Program-made: the position numbers and the translations under genes
Shown here: one piece after another, positions 35,126 to 43,647 of the stretch
How positions within the stretch are numbered: the stretch's first letter is position 1
Layout of the letters: each line of letters opens with the position of its first letter
Notes under the pieces: generated by a model
Seen by the model: the letters and a program-made list of their open reading frames with translations, nothing else
Told to the model about the DNA's origin: nothing
Databases searched by the model: none
Assembly: GCF_900105765.1 (NCBI RefSeq)
Contig: NZ_FNTX01000001.1
Location: 2,142,387 to 2,206,386 of the forward strand
From: Ruania alba
GTDB lineage: Bacteria; Actinomycetota; Actinomycetes; Actinomycetales; Beutenbergiaceae
DNA length: 64,000 nt
Reading direction: 5' to 3'

Positions 35126-35142
35126 ATACCCCTAGGGGGTAT
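35126..35142. promoter_or_regulatory. CsoR-type operator between the reductase and CopZ genes
   Basis: ATACCCCTAGGGGGTAT is a near-perfect 17-bp palindrome centred on CCTAGG, 24 bases before the reductase start codon and 60 before that of CopZ. It matches the copy at 31637 in the ATACCC and GGGTAT arms. No CsoR gene is in the window. Confidence 0.75.
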
Positions 35143-35201
35143 TATGATGGAACTGTTCCAGGGTTACCTGTGGCATGAACCGAGAGCGAAGGAGATGGAC
35201 C

Positions 35202-35411
35202 ATGACCACTGCCACCTACGAGGTCAAGGGCATGACGTGCACGCACTGCGTCGGCTCGGTCACCGCTGAGGTCGAGACCGTCGAGGGCATCCGCGTCCTC
35301 AACGTGGATGTCGACGCTGGGCGTCTCGAGGTTGAGTCCTCCGCCGAGGTGGACGATGCCGCCGTGCTCGCCGCCGTCGAGGAGGCCGGCTACGAGGCAT
35401 CCCGCCTCTGA
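35202..35411 (+). CDS. copZ: CopZ-like copper chaperone
   Basis: The 69-residue protein is a single heavy-metal-associated domain with a beta-alpha-beta-beta-alpha-beta fold. GMTCTHCVGSV holds the two metal-binding Cys (residues 13 and 16). Such chaperones carry Cu(I) to an exporting ATPase. AAGGAGA precedes the ATG, which I preferred to an in-frame ATG nine codons upstream. The expected copper P-type ATPase does not follow; the next gene faces the other way. Confidence 0.93.
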   Translation: MTTATYEVKGMTCTHCVGSVTAEVETVEGIRVLNVDVDAGRLEVESSAEVDDAAVLAAVEEAGYEASRL

Positions 35412-35443
35412 TCGCCACACGTCCGCCGTCCATCGCTCGGCCC

Positions 35444-36904
35444 TCACCCGGTCGAACGGTGGACGGCGACGATCTTGGGGACGGTCAGCTCCTCGACCGC
35501 CCAGTCCGGACCCTCGCGCCCGATCCCCGAACGCTTCATCCCGCCGAACGGCATCCCGTCGGCACGGAAGTCACAGCTGTCGTTGATGAGCACCGCTCCC
35601 ACCCGCAACCCGTCCGCGATCCGGAGCGCCTGGTCCAGGTCATGGGTGAGCACCCCCGCCTGCATCCCGTTCTCGGTGGCGTTCGCCCCGGTGATCGCCT
35701 CGTCGATGGTGGCGAAGGCATCGACGAGCACGACAGGGCCGAACATCTCCTCGGTCCGCACCTGCGCAGCCGCCGGCACCGCGGTGAGCACCGTGGGTTC
35801 GACAAACGTCCCGCTGCGCCCTCCCCCGGTGTGCAGCACGGCACCAGTCGCCACCGCCTGCCCGATCGCCGATTCCACCCGCCGGGCCGCAACCTCGGAG
35901 ACCATCGGGCCGATGTCCGTGTCCGGGTCCTCCTTACGGCCGACCCGCAGCGCTCTGGCGAGCTCGACGATCCTGGTCCGCAGCTCGTCGGCGATCGCCT
36001 CCGCGACGAACACCCGCTGCACGGACAGGCAGTTCTGCCCGGCCACGCCGAACGCGGCATCGACGATCAGTCGTGCCGCCTGCGGCACGCTCGCGTCGGC
36101 GCACACGATGACGGCGTTGTTCCCGCCCAGCTCCATGAGCAGCTTGCGCGCACGCCCGCCGGCGGCGATCCGATCACCCGTGACCGACCCACCGGTGAAG
36201 GACACGACGGCGACCCTCGGGTCCGCGACGAGCGCCGGGCCCGCCTCCGCCCCCGGAAGCACCGCCAGCAGGCCGGGCGGTACCCCCGCATCGAGGAGCA
36301 CCTGGGCCAGGGCAAGTCCGGTCAGCGGCGTCTGCTCGGCGGGCTTGAGCACCACCGGGTTCCCGGCTATCAGTGCCGGACCCACCTTGTGTGCGGCGAG
36401 GTTCAGCGGGTCGTTGAAGGGGGTGATCGCAGCGACCAGCCCGATCGGCTCCCGCGTGGTCCAGCCGAGCCACTCCGCGCCCCGTGGGCTGTCCTGGAAC
36501 GGCACTGTCGTGCCGGTCAGCCGGGCTGCCGCACGGGCGGACAGGCGCAGCGTCTCGGCAGTGCGGGTGACTTCGCGGCGCGCCTCCGTGAGCGTCTTGA
36601 CGCCTTCGGCGCTGATCAGCCGGGCAAAGCTCTCCGCCCGTGCCTCCACCCGTGCGGCGGCCAGGTCGAGGCACTCCCGACGGCGCCACACCGGCCAGGG
36701 GGTCTGCTGCCAGGCATCGAGCAGGTCGGTGACGGCCGCATGGGTCTCTGCCGCGCTGACCTCAGCGACCACCCCCACCTGGGCACCGTCCTGCGGGTCC
36801 CGGATCGTCCGACGCCGCGACCCGTCCTGCCAGGTGCCAGACCAGTAGCCGCCGCCGGGGACGAGTGCGTCGACCCGCGACCCGTGCGGGGCCAGGGTGG
36901 TCAC
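35444..36904 (-). CDS. Aldehyde dehydrogenase
   Basis: The 486-residue enzyme would oxidise an aldehyde to the acid with NAD(P). ITPFNDPLNLAAHKVGPAL and VVLKPAEQTPLTG form the cofactor cleft, MELGGNNAV holds the general base region (Glu), and Cys292 in AGQNCLSVQR is the nucleophile. MFGPVV and PFGGMKRSG close the pattern. The GTG at 36904 overlaps the ATPase gene stop (GTGA) and has CCGGAG upstream; a much longer frame to 37474 is a read-through of another frame. As the last gene of the nine-gene operon it probably handles the aldehyde made by the flavin oxidase. Confidence 0.9.
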   Translation of the reverse strand: MTTLAPHGSRVDALVPGGGYWSGTWQDGSRRRTIRDPQDGAQVGVVAEVSAAETHAAVTDLLDAWQQTPWPVWRRRECLDLAAARVEARAESFARLISAEGVKTLTEARREVTRTAETLRLSARAAARLTGTTVPFQDSPRGAEWLGWTTREPIGLVAAITPFNDPLNLAAHKVGPALIAGNPVVLKPAEQTPLTGLALAQVLLDAGVPPGLLAVLPGAEAGPALVADPRVAVVSFTGGSVTGDRIAAGGRARKLLMELGGNNAVIVCADASVPQAARLIVDAAFGVAGQNCLSVQRVFVAEAIADELRTRIVELARALRVGRKEDPDTDIGPMVSEVAARRVESAIGQAVATGAVLHTGGGRSGTFVEPTVLTAVPAAAQVRTEEMFGPVVLVDAFATIDEAITGANATENGMQAGVLTHDLDQALRIADGLRVGAVLINDSCDFRADGMPFGGMKRSGIGREGPDWAVEELTVPKIVAVHRSTG

Positions 36905-37983
36905 GACAGCTCCGGAGCGGTGAGCGTTGCGCCGACCTCGAGCGGCTCCTCGTCGCAGAGCAGTGTCCGGGCCTCGCTCCACCGGTGGCACCGCACCTGG
37001 TGACCAGGCGCGATCTCCACCAGGTCGGGCTGTTCGTCCTCGCACTGTTGGGTGGCCAGCGGGCAGCGGCCCGCGAACCGACAGCCGGTCGGTGGGTTCA
37101 CCGGCGAGGGTGGGTCTCCCACCGCGACGGCCCCGGACTCGTCCCGGACACCGTCGCCCATTCCCGCCTCGAGAAGGGCGATCGTGTAGGGATGCATGGC
37201 TCCGTCGAAGAGATCGTCCCGGTCGGCGACCTCGACGATCTGACCGAGGTACATCACGGCGACCCGGTCCGAGATGAACTGCACCACACGCAGGTCGTGG
37301 GAGATCATCACGATCGTCAGGTCGCGCTCGCGGCGCAACGTACCGATGAGGTTGAGCACGCGGGCCTGGACCGAGGCATCGAGTGCGGAGGTGGGCTCGT
37401 CGCAGACGAGGACTTTGGGGTCGAGCAGGAGTGCTCGTGCGATGCCGACGCGCTGCAGCTGACCACCGGAGCACTCGCCCGGGTAGCGGTCCAGGTAGGT
37501 CTCGTCCAGGCCCACCTCGTCGAGGCCCGCGAGCACCCGACCACGTCGGGACTCACGATCACCGATGCCGTGCTGCGTCAGGACGCCGATCAGGCTCTCC
37601 CCGATCGTCATCCGGGGATCCATGGCCGCGTGCGGGTCCTGGAACACCAGTTGCACGACGCGGCTCAGTGCCGCCCGTTCGCCGTTGCTCAGGGATGTGA
37701 CGTCCTTCCCGTCAACCTCGACGGTGCCGGAGCTGAGCCGGAGCAGTCGGAGGATGACCCGGGCGAGGGTGCTCTTCCCCGAGCCGGACTCCCCCACCAG
37801 ACCGAGCACGCCACCGGCACGCACGTTCAGCGTGACCCCGTCCACTGAATGCACCTGCTCGCGCGGTCCGAACAGCCGCTGCCGGGGCAGTGGGAAATAC
37901 TTGACCGCATCGGTGAGCACCACCATGTCGCGCTGGGCCGACACCGTCGACTCGGTCCGTTCAGGCTTCGTCATCGCACTCAC
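36901..37983 (-). CDS. Oligopeptide-type ABC transporter ATPase (DppF type)
   Basis: The 360-residue ATPase powers the DppB/DppC-like permeases encoded upstream. Walker A is GESGSGKST, the signature CSGGQLQRV, Walker B VLVCDEPTS, and the switch His is in ISHDLRVV. The C-terminal oligopeptide transporter extension has the Cys-containing GCRFAGRCPLATQQCED. The start overlaps the DppD-like gene by four bases and the stop overlaps the aldehyde dehydrogenase gene. Confidence 0.92.
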   Translation of the reverse strand: MSAMTKPERTESTVSAQRDMVVLTDAVKYFPLPRQRLFGPREQVHSVDGVTLNVRAGGVLGLVGESGSGKSTLARVILRLLRLSSGTVEVDGKDVTSLSNGERAALSRVVQLVFQDPHAAMDPRMTIGESLIGVLTQHGIGDRESRRGRVLAGLDEVGLDETYLDRYPGECSGGQLQRVGIARALLLDPKVLVCDEPTSALDASVQARVLNLIGTLRRERDLTIVMISHDLRVVQFISDRVAVMYLGQIVEVADRDDLFDGAMHPYTIALLEAGMGDGVRDESGAVAVGDPPSPVNPPTGCRFAGRCPLATQQCEDEQPDLVEIAPGHQVRCHRWSEARTLLCDEEPLEVGATLTAPELS

Positions 37984-38999
37984 GCCGCTGCTCCCTTGCC
38001 GGAGTCGTCGGATCGCTCAGGGCCCTTGCGGTCGATGGTCACCCAGCAGCGGGATGCACTGCCGTCCCCACAGGGCTCGAGTGCGGGTTCCTCTCCCCGG
38101 CACTTCGCCTGGATCCCGTGTTCACGCGCCACCTCGCACCGCGGCTGAAACCGGCACCCAGCGGTGATCTCCTGGGCCGAACGCACGTCACCGGGGATGA
38201 CGTAGAGCGAGCCGTCGTCGTTGCAGCACAACGTCGAGCAGGTGGTGAGCGCCTTCGTGTACGGATGCTGGGGAGCGTTCAGGATCTGGTCGGCGGTTCC
38301 CGTCTCCACGATCCGGCCGGCGTACATGACAGCGATCCGGTCGGCGATCGAGGCGACCACCCGCAGGTCGTGCGAGATGAACACCATCGCCATCCCGTAC
38401 TGCGCGCGCTTGGCAGCCAGGAGCTGCAGGATCTGCACCTCGACGGTGACGTCCAGGGCTGTCGTCGGTTCGTCCGCGATGAGCAGTTCGGGCCGACCGG
38501 CCAGGGCTATCGCGATCATCACCCGTTGCGCGATCCCACCGGAGAGCTGGTGTGCGTAGGACCCGGCGCGCCGCTCCGGCTCGGCGATCCCCACGTCGGC
38601 GAGCAGCTCGACCGCATGTTCGTGCGCGGCCTTCCTGCTCATCCCCAGATGACGGCGGAGCGGCTCGCCCACCTGTTGGGCGACGGTCGCCGTGGGGTCG
38701 AGCATCCGTTTCGGTTGCTGGAACAGCATGCCGATGTGGTCACCACGGATCTTGTTCAGCCGGGCGTCGGGGGCGGTGAGCAGGTCCGTCCCATCGAACC
38801 GGAGAGTGCTCGCCGACATTCGCGCTGCCGGTGGCAGTAGCCGGGTCACCGACATCGCAGTCATCGACTTCCCGGACCCGGACTCGCCCACCAGCGCGAC
38901 GACCTCTCCCGGAGCGACCTCGAGCGAGAGGTTGTCGATCACTGGTCGCGCGCCGTTGAAGGCGACCGTGAGGTCCTCGATCTCGAGCAATGCCGTCAT
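37980..38999 (-). CDS. Oligopeptide-type ABC transporter ATPase (DppD type)
   Basis: The 339-residue partner ATPase has Walker A GESGSGKSM, signature LSGGIAQRV, Walker B LLIADEPTT and the switch segment FISHDLRVV. The C-terminal extension carries an unusual CSTLCCNDDGSLYVIPGD stretch before the usual GCRFQPRCE cluster. It follows the regulator gene by 27 bases. Confidence 0.92.
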   Translation of the reverse strand: MTALLEIEDLTVAFNGARPVIDNLSLEVAPGEVVALVGESGSGKSMTAMSVTRLLPPAARMSASTLRFDGTDLLTAPDARLNKIRGDHIGMLFQQPKRMLDPTATVAQQVGEPLRRHLGMSRKAAHEHAVELLADVGIAEPERRAGSYAHQLSGGIAQRVMIAIALAGRPELLIADEPTTALDVTVEVQILQLLAAKRAQYGMAMVFISHDLRVVASIADRIAVMYAGRIVETGTADQILNAPQHPYTKALTTCSTLCCNDDGSLYVIPGDVRSAQEITAGCRFQPRCEVAREHGIQAKCRGEEPALEPCGDGSASRCWVTIDRKGPERSDDSGKGAAA

Positions 39000-39026
39000 G
39001 ATGCCTCCCGTGTATCGGGCGATTCC

Positions 39027-39758
39027 TTATCGTGTGCTGGGTTCGGTGCCGACGTACGGCTCCAGGTCTGCCTCCGGACCTTCCTGATCGGCACCGAGTT
39101 CGTGCCGGATGGTCCGCAGGCCGACCCCGATGTGCCGGTCGAGCTCGGCGAGCAGGGCTTGCCGGTCGCCATTGGTGAGCATGTCGAAGATGCGCCGGTG
39201 CTCCTCGAGATAGTCCGAGCGCCCGTCCATGCTCGAGACGAGGATGTTGATCCCGAGCCGGGCCTCCCCGATCAGAGCGCCGTACATCCGGCTCAGCCGA
39301 GGGCTGCCGGCTGCGTGCACGATCTCCTCATGGAACTGCAGGTCAGCAGAGGCCACACCGGACCAGTCACCGTTGTCGATCGCGACTGCCATCTGCCCGA
39401 GCACCTGCTCCAGGCTGGCGATCGTGGCGGCCGGCAGCCCTCGACGGCTCAGCTCCAGCATCGCGGCTCGCTCGATGGCGGCACGGGCCAGCAGCAGGTC
39501 CTTGACGTCGTCGTAGGTGAGCACGGGAACGAAGACCCCGCGGTGCGGGTGGGAGACGAGCAGTCCCTCCTGGACGAGGCGTTGCATCCCTTCGCGGACC
39601 GGGCCGCGCGAGGTGGAGAACTGTTTCGCGATCTCCACCTCGTTCAGCTGGGACCCAGGCGGGTAGGTCCCGTCGGTGATGCGTTGCCGCAGCTGGGAGG
39701 TGATGACCGATGACAGCGTCCTCTTACGCACGTGTCCGTTCGGCTGTGCCTGTTTCAT
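39027..39758 (-). CDS. GntR-family regulator, FCD (FadR) subgroup
   Basis: The 243-residue repressor has a winged-helix N-terminus (ITDGTYPPGSQLNEVEIAKQ, then STSRGPVREGMQRLVQEGLL). The all-helical FCD domain has metal- or ligand-binding segments DLQFHEEIVHAAG and EEHRRIFDML. FCD proteins often sense carboxylates or amino-acid-related compounds. AGAGGGG precedes the ATG at 39758. It is embedded in the middle of the transport operon, between the permease and ATPase genes. The ATTGTTGACAAT palindromes at 45266, 54865 and 54888 suit this subgroup and are its likely targets. Confidence 0.88.
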   Translation of the reverse strand: MKQAQPNGHVRKRTLSSVITSQLRQRITDGTYPPGSQLNEVEIAKQFSTSRGPVREGMQRLVQEGLLVSHPHRGVFVPVLTYDDVKDLLLARAAIERAAMLELSRRGLPAATIASLEQVLGQMAVAIDNGDWSGVASADLQFHEEIVHAAGSPRLSRMYGALIGEARLGINILVSSMDGRSDYLEEHRRIFDMLTNGDRQALLAELDRHIGVGLRTIRHELGADQEGPEADLEPYVGTEPSTR

Positions 39759-39801
39759 TGCGACCCCTCTCGGTGATGACCATCTCTCGACCATCGTGCC
39801 C

Positions 39802-40704
39802 TCACTCTTGCCGTGCGCGACGTACATTGATGCCCTGGCCAATCAGCGTCACAGCGAGCGCCGCCAGGAAGATCGCCAGGCCCGGGTAGATCACCAGACC
39901 GGCCTCCTGCGTCATGTAGGGCTGCCCGTCGGCGAGCATCGAGCCCCAGTCGCTGTCCGGCGGCTGCACCCCCAGACCGAGGTAGGAGAGCCCGCCGACG
40001 GTGATGAGCTTGTGTCCGAACCGCAGCGCCGCGTGCGCCAGCAGTGGGCTGAGCGCGTTCGGCAGCAGGTGTCGCATGATGATGTACCGGCGCGACATCC
40101 CCAGGCTCTCGGCCGCCTCGACGAAGTCGCGGGCGTTGATCTCCAGCGCAAGGCTGCGCGCCAGTCGCGCGAATGGTGTCCATCCGCCGATGACCAGGGC
40201 GAGGATCAGCGTGCCGTAGCTCGGGCCGATCACGGCCACGAGGAACATCGCCACGATCATCTCCGGGAACGCCAGCAGGATGTCCGACAGGCGCATCACG
40301 AACTCGTCGAAGGGGCCGCGCACCCGTGCCGCGATCAGTCCGATGAGGGTCCCGACCACGGAGGAGATGACGAGGGTCACTGCGGCGATGGACACCGAGA
40401 AGCGGCCGCCCCACATCAGGCGGGAGAGCACGTCGCGGCCCAGCTGGTCGGTACCCAGCAGGTGCTCGGAGGTGGGGCCGGAGAGCCGTTCCCCCAACTC
40501 CTGGGTGGCCGGGTCGTACGGTGCGATCAGCGGTGTGAGCAGCAGGATCACGACGATCGTCAGCAGAGCGCCGACACCGACGCGCAGGACGAACGGCCAG
40601 GTGCGCAGCTGCTCCCAGCCGCGCACGGCAGCACCGCCGCGCAACGGGATGGCGTCATCGGTCCCGTCGAGCGCTTTGGAAGCCGGGTTGTCAAGAAGAG
40701 ACAT
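39802..40704 (-). CDS. Oligopeptide-type ABC permease (DppC type)
   Basis: The 300-residue membrane protein has the DppC/OppC layout: a cytosolic N-terminus, one helix (LTIVVILLLTPLIAPYDP), a periplasmic HLLGTDQLGRDVLSRL stretch, then five helices. The EAA loop is EAAESLGMSRRYIIMRHLLPN near residue 205. It overlaps the DppB-like gene by 14 bases and lies 43 bases before the regulator gene. Confidence 0.92.
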   Translation of the reverse strand: MSLLDNPASKALDGTDDAIPLRGGAAVRGWEQLRTWPFVLRVGVGALLTIVVILLLTPLIAPYDPATQELGERLSGPTSEHLLGTDQLGRDVLSRLMWGGRFSVSIAAVTLVISSVVGTLIGLIAARVRGPFDEFVMRLSDILLAFPEMIVAMFLVAVIGPSYGTLILALVIGGWTPFARLARSLALEINARDFVEAAESLGMSRRYIIMRHLLPNALSPLLAHAALRFGHKLITVGGLSYLGLGVQPPDSDWGSMLADGQPYMTQEAGLVIYPGLAIFLAALAVTLIGQGINVRRARQE

Positions 40705-41635
40705 TGGCGGACCTCACCGTCGGGTTGATCAGCGCGTAGAGCACATCGGTCAGGGTGGTGATGAGGACCGTCAGTCCGACGATCATCACGATGGCGGCCT
40801 GCATGACCGGGGTGTCCCCGTTGGTGACGGACTCGAACAGCAGCCGGCCCATCCCGGGGATCGCGAAGATCACCTCGATCACCACCGAGCCGCCGAGCAG
40901 GCCGGCCAGCCAGATGGAGAACAGGGTGACCACCGGAAGCAACGAGTTGCGCAGGCCGTGGTGCAGCATCGTCTGGGCGAAGCTCAGCCCGCGGCTGCGT
41001 GCGGCGAGGAAGTGCGGGGACTCCAACACGTCCACCATCGAGGCACGTGCCACCTGGGTGAAGTAGCTCATCGGCCGGAGCGAGAGCACCAGGCAGGGCA
41101 GGATCATTGATGATGGTCCTGCCCACCCGGCCGAGGGCAGCACCCCCATCCCGAGGGCGAAGATCAGCACGAGCACCGGTCCCATCCAGTACTCCGGGAT
41201 CGCCACGAACGCCTGGCTGATCGAGGTGACCACGGTGTCGGCGGTCCGGCCCCGGCGGGCGGCGGCGAGCGCCCCGAGTGGAAGCGCCACGGCGAGCGCG
41301 AACAGCAGGGCAACGACCGCGAGGGTAGCTGTCACCCCGAGTGCGCCGCCGATCATGTCCAGTGCCGGCGCCCGGCTGGTGTAGGAGATGCCCAGGTCGC
41401 CGGTGAAGGCACGGCCGAGCCATTCGACGTACTGCTCGAGCATCGGCCGGTCCAGCCCGTACTCCACTCGCAGTCGCTCCACCTGCGCCGGGTCGAGGTC
41501 GAGCTGTCCGGTGCGGGCGCGCAAGATCTTGCGTACCGGGTCTCCCGGGGTGATGAACGGTACGAGGAAGACCAGGAAGGAGACCAGCAGCAGGGTGACC
41601 ACCAGCACCGTGAGTCGTCTCAGCAGGAAGAACAT
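40691..41635 (-). CDS. Oligopeptide-type ABC permease (DppB type)
   Basis: The 314-residue permease begins with a membrane helix (LTVLVVTLLLVSFLVFLV) and has the PGDP motif at the loop after it, as in DppB/OppB. The C-terminal helices include GGSVVIEVIFAIPGMGRLL. GGAGGT lies nine bases before the ATG at 41635; the longer upstream frame has no ribosome site. It follows the flavin oxidase gene by 17 bases. Confidence 0.92.
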   Translation of the reverse strand: MFFLLRRLTVLVVTLLLVSFLVFLVPFITPGDPVRKILRARTGQLDLDPAQVERLRVEYGLDRPMLEQYVEWLGRAFTGDLGISYTSRAPALDMIGGALGVTATLAVVALLFALAVALPLGALAAARRGRTADTVVTSISQAFVAIPEYWMGPVLVLIFALGMGVLPSAGWAGPSSMILPCLVLSLRPMSYFTQVARASMVDVLESPHFLAARSRGLSFAQTMLHHGLRNSLLPVVTLFSIWLAGLLGGSVVIEVIFAIPGMGRLLFESVTNGDTPVMQAAIVMIVGLTVLITTLTDVLYALINPTVRSANVSS

Positions 41636-41652
41636 CGCCGCGCCACCTCCGA

Positions 41653-42927
41653 TCAGTTGATCTTGTCCAGGAGCCGGAAGAACGCACCGGCCGGGGGAAG
41701 GAACCAGGGCGGCCCGACATGCCCGGGTACTGCAGGGAAGGGCAGTCCGCGCCACGGGTTCGCGTCCTCGTCACCCGCGATCATCCGGGCAATGACCGAA
41801 CCCATGTGGGTGGCCATCTGCACGCCGTGACCGCTGTATCCCACGGAGTGGATGACGCCGTCCCGTTCACCGGCGTGCACCATCTGGTCCATGGTCATGT
41901 CGACCAGGCCGCCCCAGCAGTAGTCGATCCGCTTGCCCTTCAGCTGCGGGAAGATCCGGAGCATGCCCTGGTGCAGGATGCGTCCACTCTTCGCGTCCGA
42001 CTCGCGCACCGACACGGCGAACCGGGCCCGGCCACCGAAGAGGAGCCGGTTGTCCGGTGTGATCCGGAAGTAGTAGCAGACCCGGTTCGTGTCAGAGGCG
42101 ACCCGACGGGTCGGCATGATCTCGTCCACCAGCTCCTGCGAGAGCGGTTCGGTAGCGATGATGTAGCTCCCGATCGGGACGATCCTGCGGCGCAGCCAGG
42201 GCAGAGCACCACCGGTGTAGCCGCTGGTGGCGACCACCACGCGATCGGCGCGGATCACACCGCGGGAGGTGTGCACATCATGGCGAGCCCCGCCGGCCTT
42301 GCGCAGTTCGGTCACCTCACAGTCCTCGTGGATGCTCACCCCCGCCCGCACGCCGGCCCGGGCGAGCCCGGCGCACAGCTCCCCCACGTGCACGGCCGCC
42401 CCCAACGGGTCGACCAGGCCGCCCGGGAAGGCATCGCTGCCGATCTCGGTGTGGATCCGCTCCGGCGGTACCAACCGGACCTCGTGCCCGATGTCGGCCA
42501 GCATGTCGGCGGCACGCTGGTAGCCGTCGTAATGGGACGCCTTGCTCGCCACGGTGAGCTTGCCGACCCGGTCGAAGTGGCAATCGATCCCCTCCTCGGC
42601 GACCAGCTTCTCCACCGTGTCGATCGCGTCGTTGTAGGCGTGGAACATCGCGCCCGCACGTGCCTGCCCATACCGCTTGACCGCCGTCGGGTATCCGATC
42701 GCCAGGCCGGTGGTGGCCATGCCGCCGTTGCGGCCCGACGCACCCCACCCGACCGTGTGCTCCTCGACGAGCGCCACCTGGGCGCCGTCCCGGGCCAGGT
42801 GCAGCGCCGTGGAGAGTCCGGTCAGGCCGGCACCGATCACGACGACGTCCGCTCGCCTGGGCAAGGGGGTGCGCCGGAAGTCTCCGGCCGGCGTCGCCGT
42901 GTCGAGCCAGTAGGAACGCAGTTTCAT
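41653..42927 (-). CDS. FAD-dependent amine or amino-acid oxidase (DAO family)
   Basis: The 424-residue flavoenzyme has the FAD site VVVIGAGLTGLSTALHLA near residue 30 and WGASGRNGG near residue 60, typical of the PuuB/glycine-oxidase branch of the DAO family. SVGYSGHGVQMATHMG near the C-terminus closes the flavin pocket. Relatives oxidise gamma-glutamylputrescine or other secondary amines, giving an aldehyde or keto acid. The ATG overlaps the HAD gene stop (ATGA). Its place beside an importer and an aldehyde dehydrogenase suggests the imported compound is an amine. Confidence 0.87.
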   Translation of the reverse strand: MKLRSYWLDTATPAGDFRRTPLPRRADVVVIGAGLTGLSTALHLARDGAQVALVEEHTVGWGASGRNGGMATTGLAIGYPTAVKRYGQARAGAMFHAYNDAIDTVEKLVAEEGIDCHFDRVGKLTVASKASHYDGYQRAADMLADIGHEVRLVPPERIHTEIGSDAFPGGLVDPLGAAVHVGELCAGLARAGVRAGVSIHEDCEVTELRKAGGARHDVHTSRGVIRADRVVVATSGYTGGALPWLRRRIVPIGSYIIATEPLSQELVDEIMPTRRVASDTNRVCYYFRITPDNRLLFGGRARFAVSVRESDAKSGRILHQGMLRIFPQLKGKRIDYCWGGLVDMTMDQMVHAGERDGVIHSVGYSGHGVQMATHMGSVIARMIAGDEDANPWRGLPFPAVPGHVGPPWFLPPAGAFFRLLDKIN

Positions 42928-43616
42928 CGAGCGGCTCCGACGGTCAGGCCGAGCAGCTCGGGGACACCGGTCAGATCCGGCGTCTCGGCGTACTCGTAGA
43001 ACGGGGTGGACGGGTCGTACCCGCGGTTGACGTACACCTTGTGCGTGATCCGCTGCTCGTGACAGGGGATCACGTCGTACCACATGTGCGAGCTCACGTG
43101 CAGGATCTCGTCCCGCCCGCAGTCGAGCTGGTCGAGCATGTAGTCGAAGGCCTGATAGCGGGGCTTGTAGGCCTTCGCCTGCTCGGCGGTGAACACACGG
43201 TGGAAGTCCACGCCGAGCTGCTCGACGTTCCCGGCGAGCAGGTCGTCGTCGGCGTTGGACAGGATCACCAGCGGATACTCCGATGCGAGGGCCGCGAGAG
43301 CCTCGGGAACGTCGGGGTGCGGCCCCCAGGACGCGAGGGCCGCGGTGATCACCTCGACATCGGTGTGCCGGTACGGGATCCGCCACCTGTTGCACACCCG
43401 CTGCCACGAATGCCGCAGCACCTCCCGGTACGGCTGGTAGGCGCCGAGCACCTCGTCGATCCGGTAGGCGCGGAAGTCCTTCAGGAACACCCGCAGGTCC
43501 TCCGGCGCCACGCGATCGGTGACCAGTGGGGTGACCGCGTCGTTCATCTGGTAGTTGGTGAGCGTGCCGTAGCAGTCGAAGGTGATGTAGCGGGGGCGGA
43601 AGCCGGTCAGGTCCAT
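42924..43616 (-). CDS. HAD hydrolase of the haloacid dehalogenase type II family
   Basis: The 230-residue protein has the nucleophile Asp14 in TFDCYGT, LSNADDD (motif II), AYKPRYQAF with Lys (motif III) and VSSHMWYD in place of the SSNxWD motif seen in true L-2-haloacid dehalogenases. It keeps the family scaffold but changes the water-positioning Asn to His and shifts the last Asp by one. The substrate is therefore probably not a haloacid. A paralog with the same neighbour (a binding protein) is encoded at 52511-53176. It is translationally coupled to the flavin oxidase gene. Confidence 0.85.
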   Translation of the reverse strand: MDLTGFRPRYITFDCYGTLTNYQMNDAVTPLVTDRVAPEDLRVFLKDFRAYRIDEVLGAYQPYREVLRHSWQRVCNRWRIPYRHTDVEVITAALASWGPHPDVPEALAALASEYPLVILSNADDDLLAGNVEQLGVDFHRVFTAEQAKAYKPRYQAFDYMLDQLDCGRDEILHVSSHMWYDVIPCHEQRITHKVYVNRGYDPSTPFYEYAETPDLTGVPELLGLTVGAAR

Positions 43617-43647
43617 GGGTCTCTCTTTCGTCTCGTCGTCGGTGGTG

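Noticed and set aside
36905-37474. N-terminal extension of the aldehyde dehydrogenase frame
   Set aside because: The extension is Arg-rich and overlaps the ATPase gene in another frame; the GTG at 36904 has a ribosome site and a GTGA overlap.
42928-43407. N-terminal extension of the flavin oxidase frame
   Set aside because: It overlaps the HAD gene out of frame; the ATG at 42927 overlaps the HAD stop and starts the FAD domain at the normal distance.
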